In this document: one piece after another, positions 36,435-47,459 of the stretch
Position numbering within the stretch: position 1 is the first letter of the stretch
How the letters are laid out: every line of letters starts with the position of its first letter
Assembly (NCBI RefSeq): GCF_001580455.1
Contig: NZ_CP010951.1
Coordinates: 1,798,001-1,862,000, forward strand
DNA from: Ramlibacter tataouinensis
GTDB lineage: Bacteria; Pseudomonadota; Gammaproteobacteria; Burkholderiales; Burkholderiaceae_C
Direction of reading: 5' to 3'
Length of the DNA stretch: 64,000 nt
The notes under the pieces: model-generated
What the model was told of the DNA's origin: nothing
Seen by the model: the letters and a program-made list of their open reading frames with translations, nothing else
The model's database searches: none
Position numbers and translations under genes: made by a program

Positions 36435-38435
36435 TTGCGCCTTTCCACCCTTTTGCTCGCCCTGGCCGCTGCCGGGGTCCATGGCGCCGCGGCCGCCCAG
36501 CCCGTGGGCGCGTCCTCCCGGCTGGCGGTGACCCCGGCCGAGTTCCTGTCCAACTGCCGCGCCAGCATCGCGGCCGCCCGGGCCCAGGTCGCCGCCCTGC
36601 AGGCCGCGGCGCCGCGCGGCGATGCCGCCCTGCAGGCCTACGACAGCGCACAGAAAACCCTGGGTGGTGCCGGCGCGGCCGCCTCCCTGGCCAGGGAAGT
36701 CCATCCGGACAAGGCCATGCGCGAAGCCGGCGAAACCTGCATCCAGGAGGTGTCCTCGGCGTCGACCGAGCAGTCGCTGGATCGCAGCACCTTCGATATG
36801 CTGGCCGCGATCGACCCCTCGGGGCTGGACTCGGCATCGCGCTATTACCTGGAGCGTACCTTGCAACGCTTCCGCCTCGCGGGCGTGGACCGCGACGAGG
36901 CGACGCGGTCCCGGGTCAGGCAGCTCAACGACGAGCTGGTCAGGATCAGCCAGACCTTCAATCGCAACATCCGCGACAGCGTGCTCACGCTGGAGCTCGA
37001 TCCGGCCGAGCTCGAGGGCTTGCCCGCCGATTTCGTCGGTGCCCACCCGCCGAAGTCGAACGGCAAGGTGCAGCTCACCACGGACCCTCCCGACTACGGG
37101 CCGTTCATGTCGTATGCGAAGAGCGCCGAGGCGCGGGAAGCCTTCTGGAAGCTCTACCGGCAGCGGGCGCATCCGGCCAACCTGGCCACGCTCGATGCCC
37201 TGCTGGCCAGGCGCCACGAGCTGGCCACCGTGCTCGGCCATGCGCATTGGGCCGACTACGTGACGGCCGACAAGATGATCGGCAGCGCCAGCCAAGCCGC
37301 CGGCTTCATCGACCGGATCGCCGCGGCGGCCGCCCGCCGCGCCGACCGCGACTACGCTGCCCTGCTGGCGCGCAAGCGCAAGGACGAGGCCGGCGCCACC
37401 CAGGTCCTGCCCTGGGACGCCGGCTACCTGGCCGACCGCATCAAGGCCGAGAGCTACGGCGTCGAATCGCGGCAGGTGCGTCCTTACTTCCAGTACGACA
37501 AGGTCAAGGCGGCGGTGCTGGACATCACCGGCCGCCTGTTCAGCATCCGCTATGAGCGGCTCGCCGGCGCGAAGCTGTGGCACCCAGATGTCGAGGCCTA
37601 CGACGTGTACGAAGGCGACAAGCGCCTGGGCCGCATCTACCTGGACATGTTCCCGCGGGCCAACAAGTACAAGCACTTCGCGCATTTCCGCCTGGCCACC
37701 GGCCAGCGTGGCGTGTCGCTGCCCGAAAGCGTGCTGGTCTGCAACTTCCGCCGGCCCGGCGCGAATGACCCGGGCCTGCTGGAATACGGCGAGGTGCGCA
37801 CCTTCTTCCACGAGTTCGGCCACCTCGTGCATGCGGTGCTGGGCGGCCAGACGCGCTGGGCCGGCATCTCCGGCGTGGCAACCGAGCGCGACTTCGTCGA
37901 GGCGCCCTCGCAGATGCTGGAGGAGTGGATGCGCGACCCCAGGACGCTGCAGTCCTTCGCCGTCCACTACCAGACGAAGCAAGCGATTCCGACGGAGCTG
38001 GTCGAGCGGCTGCGCAAGGCCGACGAGTTCGGCAAGGGCCTGCAGGTGCGCGGCCAGATGTCGCTGGCGGCCGTCAGCCTGGGCCTGCACAACCGCGACC
38101 CGAAAGGGCTGGACACGACCGCCTTCGTCGCCCAGACCCAGGAGAAATACACGCCGTACCGGCACGTGCCGGGCACCTACTTCCACGAGGCGTTCGGTCA
38201 CCTGGACGGCTATTCGGCGATCTACTACACCTACATGTGGTCGCTGGTGATCGCCAAGGACATGTTCAGCGCCTTCAGTGCCCAGGGCGACATCATGAAT
38301 CCCGAAGTCGCCGCGCGCTACCGTCGCACCGTGCTCGAGCCCGGCGGGTCGAAGCCGGCGGCGCAGCTGGTGCAGGACTTCCTGGGCCGCCCCTATGGCT
38401 TCCAAGCGTACGAGCGCTGGCTGAACGCGGACTGA
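36435..38435 (+). CDS. M3 family zinc metallopeptidase (thimet oligopeptidase-like), exported
   Basis: 666 residues from TTG 36435, preceded by CGGAG five bases upstream. The start RLSTLLLALAAAGVHGAAAA is a signal peptide, so the enzyme is likely periplasmic, unlike cytoplasmic oligopeptidase A. The zinc site HEFGH lies in TFFHEFGHLVHAVLGG (about 460), with the third ligand Glu in FVEAPSQMLEEW. The C-terminal His-Tyr substrate region is PGTYFHEAFGHLDGYSAIYY. It cleaves short peptides. The frame is open further upstream but has no better start. It is the only plus-strand gene in the ribosomal region, splitting rpsJ from rplC. Confidence 0.92.
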   Translation: MRLSTLLLALAAAGVHGAAAAQPVGASSRLAVTPAEFLSNCRASIAAARAQVAALQAAAPRGDAALQAYDSAQKTLGGAGAAASLAREVHPDKAMREAGETCIQEVSSASTEQSLDRSTFDMLAAIDPSGLDSASRYYLERTLQRFRLAGVDRDEATRSRVRQLNDELVRISQTFNRNIRDSVLTLELDPAELEGLPADFVGAHPPKSNGKVQLTTDPPDYGPFMSYAKSAEAREAFWKLYRQRAHPANLATLDALLARRHELATVLGHAHWADYVTADKMIGSASQAAGFIDRIAAAAARRADRDYAALLARKRKDEAGATQVLPWDAGYLADRIKAESYGVESRQVRPYFQYDKVKAAVLDITGRLFSIRYERLAGAKLWHPDVEAYDVYEGDKRLGRIYLDMFPRANKYKHFAHFRLATGQRGVSLPESVLVCNFRRPGANDPGLLEYGEVRTFFHEFGHLVHAVLGGQTRWAGISGVATERDFVEAPSQMLEEWMRDPRTLQSFAVHYQTKQAIPTELVERLRKADEFGKGLQVRGQMSLAAVSLGLHNRDPKGLDTTAFVAQTQEKYTPYRHVPGTYFHEAFGHLDGYSAIYYTYMWSLVIAKDMFSAFSAQGDIMNPEVAARYRRTVLEPGGSKPAAQLVQDFLGRPYGFQAYERWLNAD

Positions 38436-38446
38436 GCCCGCCGGAC

Positions 38447-38478
38447 CAAAAAAAAGCGCCGCGGATGCGGCGCTTTTT
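38447..38478. terminator. Bidirectional terminator between the M3 peptidase gene and rpsJ
   Basis: GCGCCGC/GCGGCGC stem (38456-38462 with 38467-38473, loop GGAT), with A residues before it and five T residues after it on the plus strand. The A run (38448-38455) becomes a T tract on the minus strand, so it can end both the M3 message and the str-cluster message after rpsJ. Confidence 0.9.
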
Positions 38479-38497
38479 GCTTGGGCGGGCTGCCCGT

Positions 38498-38812
38498 TTA
38501 CTGCAGCTTGATTTCCACGTCGACGCCGGCCGGCAGGTCGAGCTTCATCAGCGCGTCCACGGTCTTGTCGGTGGGATCGACGATGTCCATCAGGCGCTGG
38601 TGCGTGCGGATCTCGAACTGGTCGCGCGAGGACTTGTTCACGTGCGGCGAGCGCAGGATGTCGAAGCGCTTCATGCGCGTCGGCAGGGGCACGGGACCCT
38701 TGACGATGGCGCCGGTGCGCTTGGCGGTGTCGACGATCTCGGCCGCCGACTGGTCGATCAGCTTGTAGTCGAACGCTTTGAGGCGGATGCGGATTTTCTG
38801 TTGCGTGGCCAT
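38498..38812 (-). CDS. rpsJ: 30S ribosomal protein S10 / NusE
   Basis: 104 residues. Functions in the 30S head and, as NusE, with NusB in boxA-dependent antitermination. KIRIRLKAFDYKLIDQSAAEIV and HVNKSSRDQFEIRTHQRLMDI are the conserved parts. Normally it heads the S10 operon; here it is the last gene of the tuf transcription unit, 2 bases after tuf, and ends at a terminator. Confidence 0.98.
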   Translation of the reverse strand: MATQQKIRIRLKAFDYKLIDQSAAEIVDTAKRTGAIVKGPVPLPTRMKRFDILRSPHVNKSSRDQFEIRTHQRLMDIVDPTDKTVDALMKLDLPAGVDVEIKLQ

Positions 38813-38814
38813 GT

Positions 38815-40005
<1,191 letters not shown>

Positions 40006-40020
40006 GAGAAATCTCCAAAA

Positions 40021-40030
40021 TTAAAGAGCA
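40021..40030 (-). promoter_or_regulatory. boxA-like antitermination element before tuf-rpsJ
   Basis: The minus strand reads TGCTCTTTAA, identical to the core of the rRNA boxA to which NusB-S10 (NusE) binds. It lies 16 bases before the tuf ATG. The preceding base context is CAT and the following is TTTTGG, which then forms the Shine-Dalgarno (GGAG). No boxB-like hairpin is seen beside it. The downstream unit encodes S10 itself. Confidence 0.5.
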
Positions 40031-40155
40031 ATGCCCGTGTGTTGGTTTTACGTCTGCATCGCATCACTCGTTCCCTCGCCACGGGCAGCGCGGGGTGTGT
40101 GACCACAGACATCAAGGACGAGGCCGCGGAAGCGGCCCCGTTCTCACCTTGTTGT

Positions 40156-42258
<2,103 letters not shown>

Positions 42259-42331
42259 GATGATCTTTTCCTTGAATGGGCACAGGCCCGCTCGTGGCGG
42301 GCCCGAACCTGCTTGCGTTACGGACTGGTGC

Positions 42332-42805
42332 TTAGAAGCGGAAGTGCGAGAAGGCCTTGTTCGCCTCGGCCATGCGGTGCACTTCGTCCCGCTTCTTCAT
42401 CGCGCCGCCACGGCCTTCCGTGGCTTCCATCAGTTCGTTGGCCAGGCGCATGGCCATCGACTTCTCGCCGCGCTTCTTGGCGGCTTCCTTGAGCCAGCGC
42501 ATGGACAGCGCCAGGCGACGAACCGGGCGCACTTCCACGGGCACCTGGTAGTTCGCGCCGCCGACGCGGCGGGACTTCACTTCGACCATCGGCTTGACGT
42601 TGTTGATGGCGATGGTGAAGGCTTCCAGCGGGTCCTTGCCCGGGTTCTTCTTCTCGATCTGCTCGAGCGCGCCATACACGATGCGCTCGGCGATCGCCTT
42701 CTTGCCGCCTTGCATGATGACGTTCATGAACTTGGCGAGCTCGACATTGCCGTACTTGGGATCCGGCAGAATTTCACGCTTAGGGACTTCGCGACGACGT
42801 GGCAT
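42332..42805 (-). CDS. rpsG: 30S ribosomal protein S7
   Basis: 157 residues. Primary binder of the 3' domain of 16S rRNA. PRRREVPKREILPDPKYGN at the start and the VGGANYQVPVEVRP loop are diagnostic. A 144-base spacer separates it from rpsL, more than usual for adjacent ribosomal genes. It contains a GACCC/GGGTC hairpin (42876-42893 area) and may hold the S7 autoregulatory site known from E. coli in the same position. Confidence 0.98.
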   Translation of the reverse strand: MPRRREVPKREILPDPKYGNVELAKFMNVIMQGGKKAIAERIVYGALEQIEKKNPGKDPLEAFTIAINNVKPMVEVKSRRVGGANYQVPVEVRPVRRLALSMRWLKEAAKKRGEKSMAMRLANELMEATEGRGGAMKKRDEVHRMAEANKAFSHFRF

Positions 42806-42949
42806 TTTTCACCTCTTCAATTGCTTCAGCTGGCTGCCCTCTCGGGCGCCGTGGGAGCCATCCGGCTTCCCGCTTACTCGACCCACCTCGGGTCACTACG
42901 CCGACTCAGCCTGCCAGGGCCGAACCAGCACCGAAAACTCAAACGAACC

Positions 42950-43327
42950 TTAGGTCTTCTTCGGGCGCTTGGCGCCGTACTTGGAGCGGGACTGCTTGCG
43001 ATCCTTCACGCCTTGCAGGTCCAGCGAACCGCGCACGATGTGGTAACGCACACCGGGCAGGTCCTTGACACGGCCGCCGCGCACGAGCACCACCGAGTGC
43101 TCCTGCAGGTTGTGGCCTTCGCCGCCGATGTAGGAAATGACCTCGAAACCGTTGGTCAGGCGCACCTTGGCGACCTTACGCAGGGCCGAGTTCGGCTTCT
43201 TCGGCGTCGTGGTGTACACGCGCGTGCACACGCCGCGGCGCTGCGGGCTGTTCTGCATCGCGGGGGACTTGGATTTGGTCTTTTCGACCTCCCGCCCTTG
43301 ACGCACGAGTTGGTTGATGGTTGGCAT
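42950..43327 (-). CDS. rpsL: 30S ribosomal protein S12
   Basis: 125 residues. Decoding-centre protein. PTINQLVRQGREVEKTKSKS at the start is normal. The two residues whose mutation gives streptomycin resistance are wild-type here: K43 in TTPKKPNSALRK and K88 in GGRVKDLPG. First gene of the str cluster, with a promoter about 60 bases upstream. Confidence 0.98.
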   Translation of the reverse strand: MPTINQLVRQGREVEKTKSKSPAMQNSPQRRGVCTRVYTTTPKKPNSALRKVAKVRLTNGFEVISYIGGEGHNLQEHSVVLVRGGRVKDLPGVRYHIVRGSLDLQGVKDRKQSRSKYGAKRPKKT

Positions 43328-43348
43328 TGAAACGTCCCTAAACGTCTT

Positions 43349-43385
43349 TTAAAAAAGAAAAGCACTCCCGCCCCAAAACGCGGGA
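43349..43385 (-). terminator. Hairpin with U-rich tail in the rpsL leader
   Basis: Minus strand: TCCCGC/GCGGGA stem (43385-43380 with 43371-43366, 8-base loop) followed by GTGC and a TTTTCTTTTTT tract. It could end the dacA message, which stops at 43447. The promoter-like element at 43395-43424 would place it inside the str leader, where it would act as an attenuator. Confidence 0.5.
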
Positions 43386-43394
43386 AAGCCCTCT

Positions 43395-43424
43395 AGTATA
43401 TCCCGGCCGGCAAGAATCTGCCAG
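43395..43424 (-). promoter_or_regulatory. Candidate str operon promoter
   Basis: Minus-strand -35 CTGGCA (43424-43419) and -10 TATACT (43400-43395), 18 bases apart. A transcript would begin near 43388, 60 bases before the rpsL start. Confidence 0.5.
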
Positions 43425-43446
43425 ATGCGCGCGGCCGGCCCGCGGC

Positions 43447-44604
43447 TTACTTGATCCAGAGGCGCACGGCGTCCCAGGCGCGGCCGAAGATGCTGGCCTG
43501 CTCCACGCCGTCCAGCGCCACCAGCGGCAGTTCGAGCAGTTGTTGCTCGCCCGCAGTGACCTTGAGCGTGCCCACCTGCTGGCCCTTGGTCAGCGGGGCG
43601 ATCAGCGGATCGGGGCGTGCAACCTGGGTCTTGACGCGCGAGGCGGTGCCGGCCGGCACGGCCACCACCACCGGCAGGGTCCGGCCGAGCTTGGCGGTCT
43701 TCTGCGCGCCCTTCCAGACTTCCGGGGTCGCCACCGCCTGGTTGGCGTCGAACAGCTTGATGCCCTCGTAGGCGGTGTAGCCCCAGTTCAGGAGCTTCTG
43801 CGCCTCGTTGGCGCGCGCGGTTTCGCTGGACGCACCGAGCACGACCGCCAGCAGGCGGCGGCTTCCCAGGTTCGGGAAATCGCGCTTGGCGGTGGCAACC
43901 AGGCAATAGCCGGCCGCCTCGGTGTGGCCGGTCTTGAGCCCGTCAACCGTCGGATCGCGGAACAGCAGCATGTTCCGGTTGGTGTCATTGGCCGTCGGCG
44001 TGCCCTGGTAGCGGTACTTCTTGATCTGGTAGAAGTCCACGTAGTCGGGGAAGTCCTGCATCAGGCGCGTGGCGATCACGCTCAGGTCGCGCGCGGTCGT
44101 GGTGTGGCCGGGGGCCGTCAGCCCCTCGGGGTTCTTGAAGCTGGTGGCCTTCAGGCCCATGGACTTGGCCTGCTGGTTCATCAGCTCGACGAAACGTTCG
44201 GCGGTGCCGCCCACGCCCTCGGCCAGGGCCATGGTGGCGTCGTTGCCGGACTGCACGATCATGCCCTTGATCAGGTCCTCCACCGGCACCTGCATGCTCG
44301 GGTCGATGAACATGCGCGAGCCGGGCATCTTCCAGGCGCGCACGCTCACCGGCAGCGTCTGTTTCAGGTCGATCTTCTTGGCGCGCAGCGCGTCGAACAC
44401 GACGTAGGCCGTCATCAGCTTGGTCAGCGAGGCGGGCTCGACCGGGGCGTCGATGTCGCGTCCGGCCAGGACCTGGTTGGCGGTGACGTCCACCACCATG
44501 AAGCTGCGCGCAGCGACTTCCGGCGGCTGCGGCACCTGGGCGGATGCGATCAGGCAAAAGAAGGCGAGCAGCGGCGCGGCAAGCACCTGCAACAGTCTTT
44601 TCAT
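43447..44604 (-). CDS. dacA: D-alanyl-D-alanine carboxypeptidase (PBP5/6 type)
   Basis: 385 residues. Removes the terminal D-Ala of peptidoglycan pentapeptides in the periplasm. A signal peptide (LLQVLAAPLLAFFCLIASAQ) precedes the catalytic domain with S59-x-x-K62 (PASLTKLM), S119-G-N (SGND) and K224-T-G (LKTGHTEAAGYC). The C-terminal beta domain and a final amphipathic stretch (FGRAWDAVRLWIK) for membrane attachment are present. It is the last gene of a leftward group running from hemJ. Confidence 0.95.
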   Translation of the reverse strand: MKRLLQVLAAPLLAFFCLIASAQVPQPPEVAARSFMVVDVTANQVLAGRDIDAPVEPASLTKLMTAYVVFDALRAKKIDLKQTLPVSVRAWKMPGSRMFIDPSMQVPVEDLIKGMIVQSGNDATMALAEGVGGTAERFVELMNQQAKSMGLKATSFKNPEGLTAPGHTTTARDLSVIATRLMQDFPDYVDFYQIKKYRYQGTPTANDTNRNMLLFRDPTVDGLKTGHTEAAGYCLVATAKRDFPNLGSRRLLAVVLGASSETARANEAQKLLNWGYTAYEGIKLFDANQAVATPEVWKGAQKTAKLGRTLPVVVAVPAGTASRVKTQVARPDPLIAPLTKGQQVGTLKVTAGEQQLLELPLVALDGVEQASIFGRAWDAVRLWIK

Positions 44605-44624
44605 GCGGGGGGGCTAGGGGAAAT

Positions 44625-45254
44625 TCAGGAGCGGAGATGGCGAGCCACGAGGCTCTTCAGCAGCGGCAATTGTCCGTGAAAGAAATGGCCGCCTCCCGGC
44701 ACAACCGTAACCGGGAGTTGCTGCGGCCGCGCCCAGTCCATCACGGCCGCCAGCGGCACCGTGTCGTCCTGCTCGCCATGTACGACCAGGGTACGCTCCA
44801 GCGCTTCGGCCGGCAGCGCGGGAACGCCGAAACGCGAGGCGGCCGTGCCGACCAGGACGATCTGGTCCGCCGGCCGCTGCGGCCACAGGCGGGCGACGCA
44901 GGCGGCCGCGACAAACGCCCCGAAGGAAAAGCCGGCCAGTGCCAGCGCGCCCTGGGGCGCCTCCGATTCGATGATGCGCAGCATGTCCTCGAGCTCGCCA
45001 CGCCCCTCGTCGTGCTCGCCCTGCGAGGCCCCGACGCCGCGGAAATTGAAGCGCAGCGAGCGCCAGCCCGATTGCACGAAGGCGCGCGCCAGCGTCTGCA
45101 CCACCTTGTTTTCCATGGTGCCGCCAAAAAGCGGGTGCGGGTGCGCGATGACGGCCGTGCCCCGAACGGCAGCGCCCTCGCCCGGCTCGTCGCGCAGCAG
45201 CTCCAGGGCGCCCGCTGGCCCGGCGAGCTGGTAGCGACGCGTCCGAAGATTCAT
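44625..45254 (-). CDS. Alpha/beta hydrolase (YfhR/KynB-like small hydrolase)
   Basis: 209 residues. IAHPHPLFGGTMENKVVQTLARAF is the characteristic opening of this small dienelactone-like group (HPHPLxGGxMxNKV). The nucleophile is in AGFSFGAFVAA, the acid in VHGEQDDTVP and the His in VPGGGHFFHGQL. The substrate is unknown. Its ATG overlaps the stop of the ferredoxin gene by ATGA. Only 20 bases separate it from dacA. Confidence 0.9.
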   Translation of the reverse strand: MNLRTRRYQLAGPAGALELLRDEPGEGAAVRGTAVIAHPHPLFGGTMENKVVQTLARAFVQSGWRSLRFNFRGVGASQGEHDEGRGELEDMLRIIESEAPQGALALAGFSFGAFVAAACVARLWPQRPADQIVLVGTAASRFGVPALPAEALERTLVVHGEQDDTVPLAAVMDWARPQQLPVTVVPGGGHFFHGQLPLLKSLVARHLRS

Positions 45255-45595
45255 CGCCCGAGATGCGGCGGCGTCAGCAAGCGCTCGACGACGCGCCCGT
45301 TCTTCAGGTGCGACTCGACGATTTCGTCGATGTCGTGCTCGTCCACATAGCTGTACCAGACGGCCTCGGGGTAGACCACCGCCACCGGCCCGGCCGCGCA
45401 GCGGTCCAGACAGCCGGACTTGTTGACGCGCACCTGGCCGGGGCCCGCGAGGCCCTGCGCCTTGACCTGCGCCTTGCAACGCTCGAAGGCCTGTTGCGCG
45501 TTGTGCTGCGCGCAGCACGCCTCGCCGTTGGCGCGCTCGTTCAGGCAGAAGAAGATGTGGCGCTTGTAGTAGGAGTTGGAACCCGGATCGCTCAT
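45251..45595 (-). CDS. Thioredoxin-fold [2Fe-2S] ferredoxin
   Basis: 114 residues of the (2Fe-2S) ferredoxin family with a thioredoxin fold, related to the NuoE C-terminal domain. The cluster ligands are C17 (HIFFCLNERANGEACC), C27 or C28, C62 and C66 (VNKSGCLDRCAAGP). It carries electrons in the cytoplasm; partners are unknown. An overlap by ATGA with both neighbours indicates tight operon structure, although the neighbours (VanZ-like protein, hydrolase) do not suggest a redox pathway. Confidence 0.93.
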   Translation of the reverse strand: MSDPGSNSYYKRHIFFCLNERANGEACCAQHNAQQAFERCKAQVKAQGLAGPGQVRVNKSGCLDRCAAGPVAVVYPEAVWYSYVDEHDIDEIVESHLKNGRVVERLLTPPHLGR

Positions 45596-46731
45596 GCGCC
45601 GATTTTATTTTCCCGGCCGGCGCTGGACAGGCGAACCAGCACATAGGCCAGCGTCACGTAGGGCCAGAGCCAGCCGAGCCACTGCGCCAGGCCGTGGAAG
45701 CGGATGAAGCGGCCCTGCTCCCAGGCCTGCAGGGTGTCGCTGAAGTAGGCGCTGGCCGGCGCCTGGTTCAACAGGGACAGGTGCACCGCCAGCGCGAGCA
45801 GGACCAGCGCGGCGCAGCCGCGCGGCGGCACCGGCAGCAGCGCCAGCACCAGCACCAGCAGCAGCGCGAACACGAGCCCCCGCTCGACCGGCACGCTGAG
45901 CCAGGCCCAGGCATGGGACGGGCCCCAGCTCAGGGCCGCCGACAGCGCCGTCACCGCCACGCCCAGCGCGATGGCGCCCAGCCCGAAGGCGGCGCGGCGC
46001 CCGGACGAGCGGATCACGCTGTAACCCAGCAGGCAGGGCACCAGCAGGCCCAGGACGACGCAGATCAGCTCCATGCCCGGCACCATCGGCTGCAGCTCGA
46101 TGTCGCGCACCGGCAGCCACTCGAGGAAGGGCGTGTCCGACAGCCACTCGGCCAGCCCGGCCTCGAGGCGCTCGAGCACCTGCCCCAGGCCGAACGGGAC
46201 GGCCGCGGGAAACAGCAGCGCGAACGGCCACAGCGCCAGCAGCACCAGCGCCCCGCGGGCGTCCTCCAGGAACCAGCGGCCGCGCACCCGGCTCCAGCGG
46301 TCGATCACGCCGCCCATCTCCAGCGCGGCCGCCACCAGTGCCCCGCCGAGCGCGCCGGCGACGTTGAGCGCGAAGTCGACGTTGGAGGCCACGCGCGCCG
46401 GCAGGTAGCTTTGCACCGCCTCCATCAACAGCGCCAGCAGCGCCGCCGACAGGGTGGCCACGGTCACCGCGGCCAGTTTGCCCGCCGTGGCGACGCGGGC
46501 ATCGCCGCGCCTCAGGAAACTCAACGCCAACAGGAAACCCAGGGGCACGTACCCTGCCACGTTGGCGGCGATGTCGAACCCGGTCCAGTACTTGGGCCAG
46601 GGACTCCACAGGAACGCCCAGGGCGCGATGCCCTGGTCGCGCCAGCCGCTGAACGGGTACAGGCTGGCGTAGATGACCAGCGCGACATAGGCCTGCGACA
46701 GCGGCCAGGCGGCAGACTTGCGCGTGGGCAT
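45592..46731 (-). CDS. VanZ-like integral membrane protein
   Basis: 379 residues with about ten hydrophobic segments. The first third is a VanZ domain: VIYASLYPFSGWRDQGIAPWAF (in outline), DIAANVAGYVPLGFLLALSFL, and ARVASNVDFALNVAGALGGALVAA (in outline), including the characteristic S-N-V-D-F-x-L-N. The remainder (about 150-379) is more membrane helices of unknown function. VanZ in enterococci gives low teicoplanin resistance; in proteobacteria the role is unknown. ATG 46731 is chosen since the upstream open frame is Cys/Arg-rich and not protein-like. Confidence 0.82.
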   Translation of the reverse strand: MPTRKSAAWPLSQAYVALVIYASLYPFSGWRDQGIAPWAFLWSPWPKYWTGFDIAANVAGYVPLGFLLALSFLRRGDARVATAGKLAAVTVATLSAALLALLMEAVQSYLPARVASNVDFALNVAGALGGALVAAALEMGGVIDRWSRVRGRWFLEDARGALVLLALWPFALLFPAAVPFGLGQVLERLEAGLAEWLSDTPFLEWLPVRDIELQPMVPGMELICVVLGLLVPCLLGYSVIRSSGRRAAFGLGAIALGVAVTALSAALSWGPSHAWAWLSVPVERGLVFALLLVLVLALLPVPPRGCAALVLLALAVHLSLLNQAPASAYFSDTLQAWEQGRFIRFHGLAQWLGWLWPYVTLAYVLVRLSSAGRENKIGA

Positions 46732-46741
46732 CTCGGCGCCG

Positions 46742-47164
46742 CTAGAAGGGCTTGACCACGACCAGCACGACGGCCGCCAGCAGCAGCAGCACCGGCGCCT
46801 CGTTGAACCAGCGGTACCAGGTGTGGCTGCGCCGCGCCTGGCCCCGCTCGAACTGGCGCAGCAGCCGGGCGCAGGCATGGTGGTAGCCGATCACCAGCAG
46901 GACCACGAACAGCTTGGCGTGCAGCCAGCCGCTGCCGCGCCCGATCCCCCAGCCGAGCCAGAGCCACAGGCCGAGCGCCAGCGCCGGCACCGCCAGGATG
47001 GTGGTGAAGCGCAGGAGCTTGCGGGCCATCAGCAGCAGCCGGTCGCGCTCGGCCTGCGAGTCCGGGGCGACCAGAGCGAGGTTGACGTAGATGCGCGGCA
47101 GGTAAAAGAGGCCCGCGAACCAGCTCGCCACGAAGACGATGTGCAAGGATTTGACCCAGAGCAT
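46742..47164 (-). CDS. hemJ: Protoporphyrinogen oxidase HemJ-like membrane protein (CopD fold)
   Basis: 140 residues with four membrane helices. LWVKSLHIVFVASWFAGLFYLPRIYVNLA (in outline) contains the conserved His 8 and Arg 24 of HemJ, which oxidises protoporphyrinogen IX at the inner membrane; KLLRFTTILAVPALALG and WLHAKLFVVLLVIGYHHACARL follow (His-Ala-Lys motif). Context supports the call: hemB lies divergently 295 bases away. It differs from copper-resistance CopD by size and motif. ATG 47164 is preferred over an in-frame upstream start. Confidence 0.85.
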   Translation of the reverse strand: MLWVKSLHIVFVASWFAGLFYLPRIYVNLALVAPDSQAERDRLLLMARKLLRFTTILAVPALALGLWLWLGWGIGRGSGWLHAKLFVVLLVIGYHHACARLLRQFERGQARRSHTWYRWFNEAPVLLLLAAVVLVVVKPF

Positions 47165-47224
47165 GGCCCGAGTGTAGGCGGGCCCGCTCAGCTCGCCGAC
47201 CCGCAGCACGCGACGCCCCGCCCC

Positions 47225-47323
47225 AAAAAAAAGCCCCGGCCATGCCGGGGCTCAGAAGCCTTTTTGCTGTCACACATTAAGGCACCCGCTCAGGGAGGAA
47301 AAGCGGGGGACGGCAAGCCGCCC
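47225..47323 (-). ncRNA. Candidate small RNA with CCUCC loop and intrinsic terminator
   Basis: A strong minus-strand terminator (AGCCCCGG/CCGGGGCT, 47232-47252, then eight T residues 47232-47225) stands upstream of hemJ with no gene to end. Working back, a -35/-10 pair at 47358-47330 would start RNA near 47323. The ~99-base product can fold into three hairpins. The first is GGGCGG-CUUG-CCGUCC. The second is CCCGCU/AGCGGG (47307-47302 with 47290-47285), with loop UUUCCUCCCUG. The third is the terminator. The exposed CCUCC is complementary to Shine-Dalgarno sequences, as in known CCUCC-type regulatory RNAs. Transcription is inferred, not shown. Confidence 0.55.
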
Positions 47324-47329
47324 ATCCGT

Positions 47330-47358
47330 AATTTAGCAAAGCGGGGATTGGCTTTCAA
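47330..47358 (-). promoter_or_regulatory. Promoter of the candidate sRNA
   Basis: Minus-strand -35 TTGAAA (5 of 6 matches, 47358-47353), exactly 17 bases, then -10 TAAATT (4 of 6, 47335-47330). It is divergent from hemB, whose ATG is 102 bases away. Confidence 0.55.
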
Positions 47359-47459
47359 GGCCGGGCGGGCTCCATTTACATCTCGCGCCGGGGGGTCTGG
47401 ATGCCCATACAAGGGTCCGGCGCGGGTCGGCCCTGCGGGGATCGCGCACAATTTGGGAC

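Noticed and set aside
47225..47459. 6S RNA as the identity of the candidate small RNA
   Set aside because: The promoter and terminator give about 99 bases, too short for 6S, and the long closing stem with a large central bubble cannot be formed convincingly.
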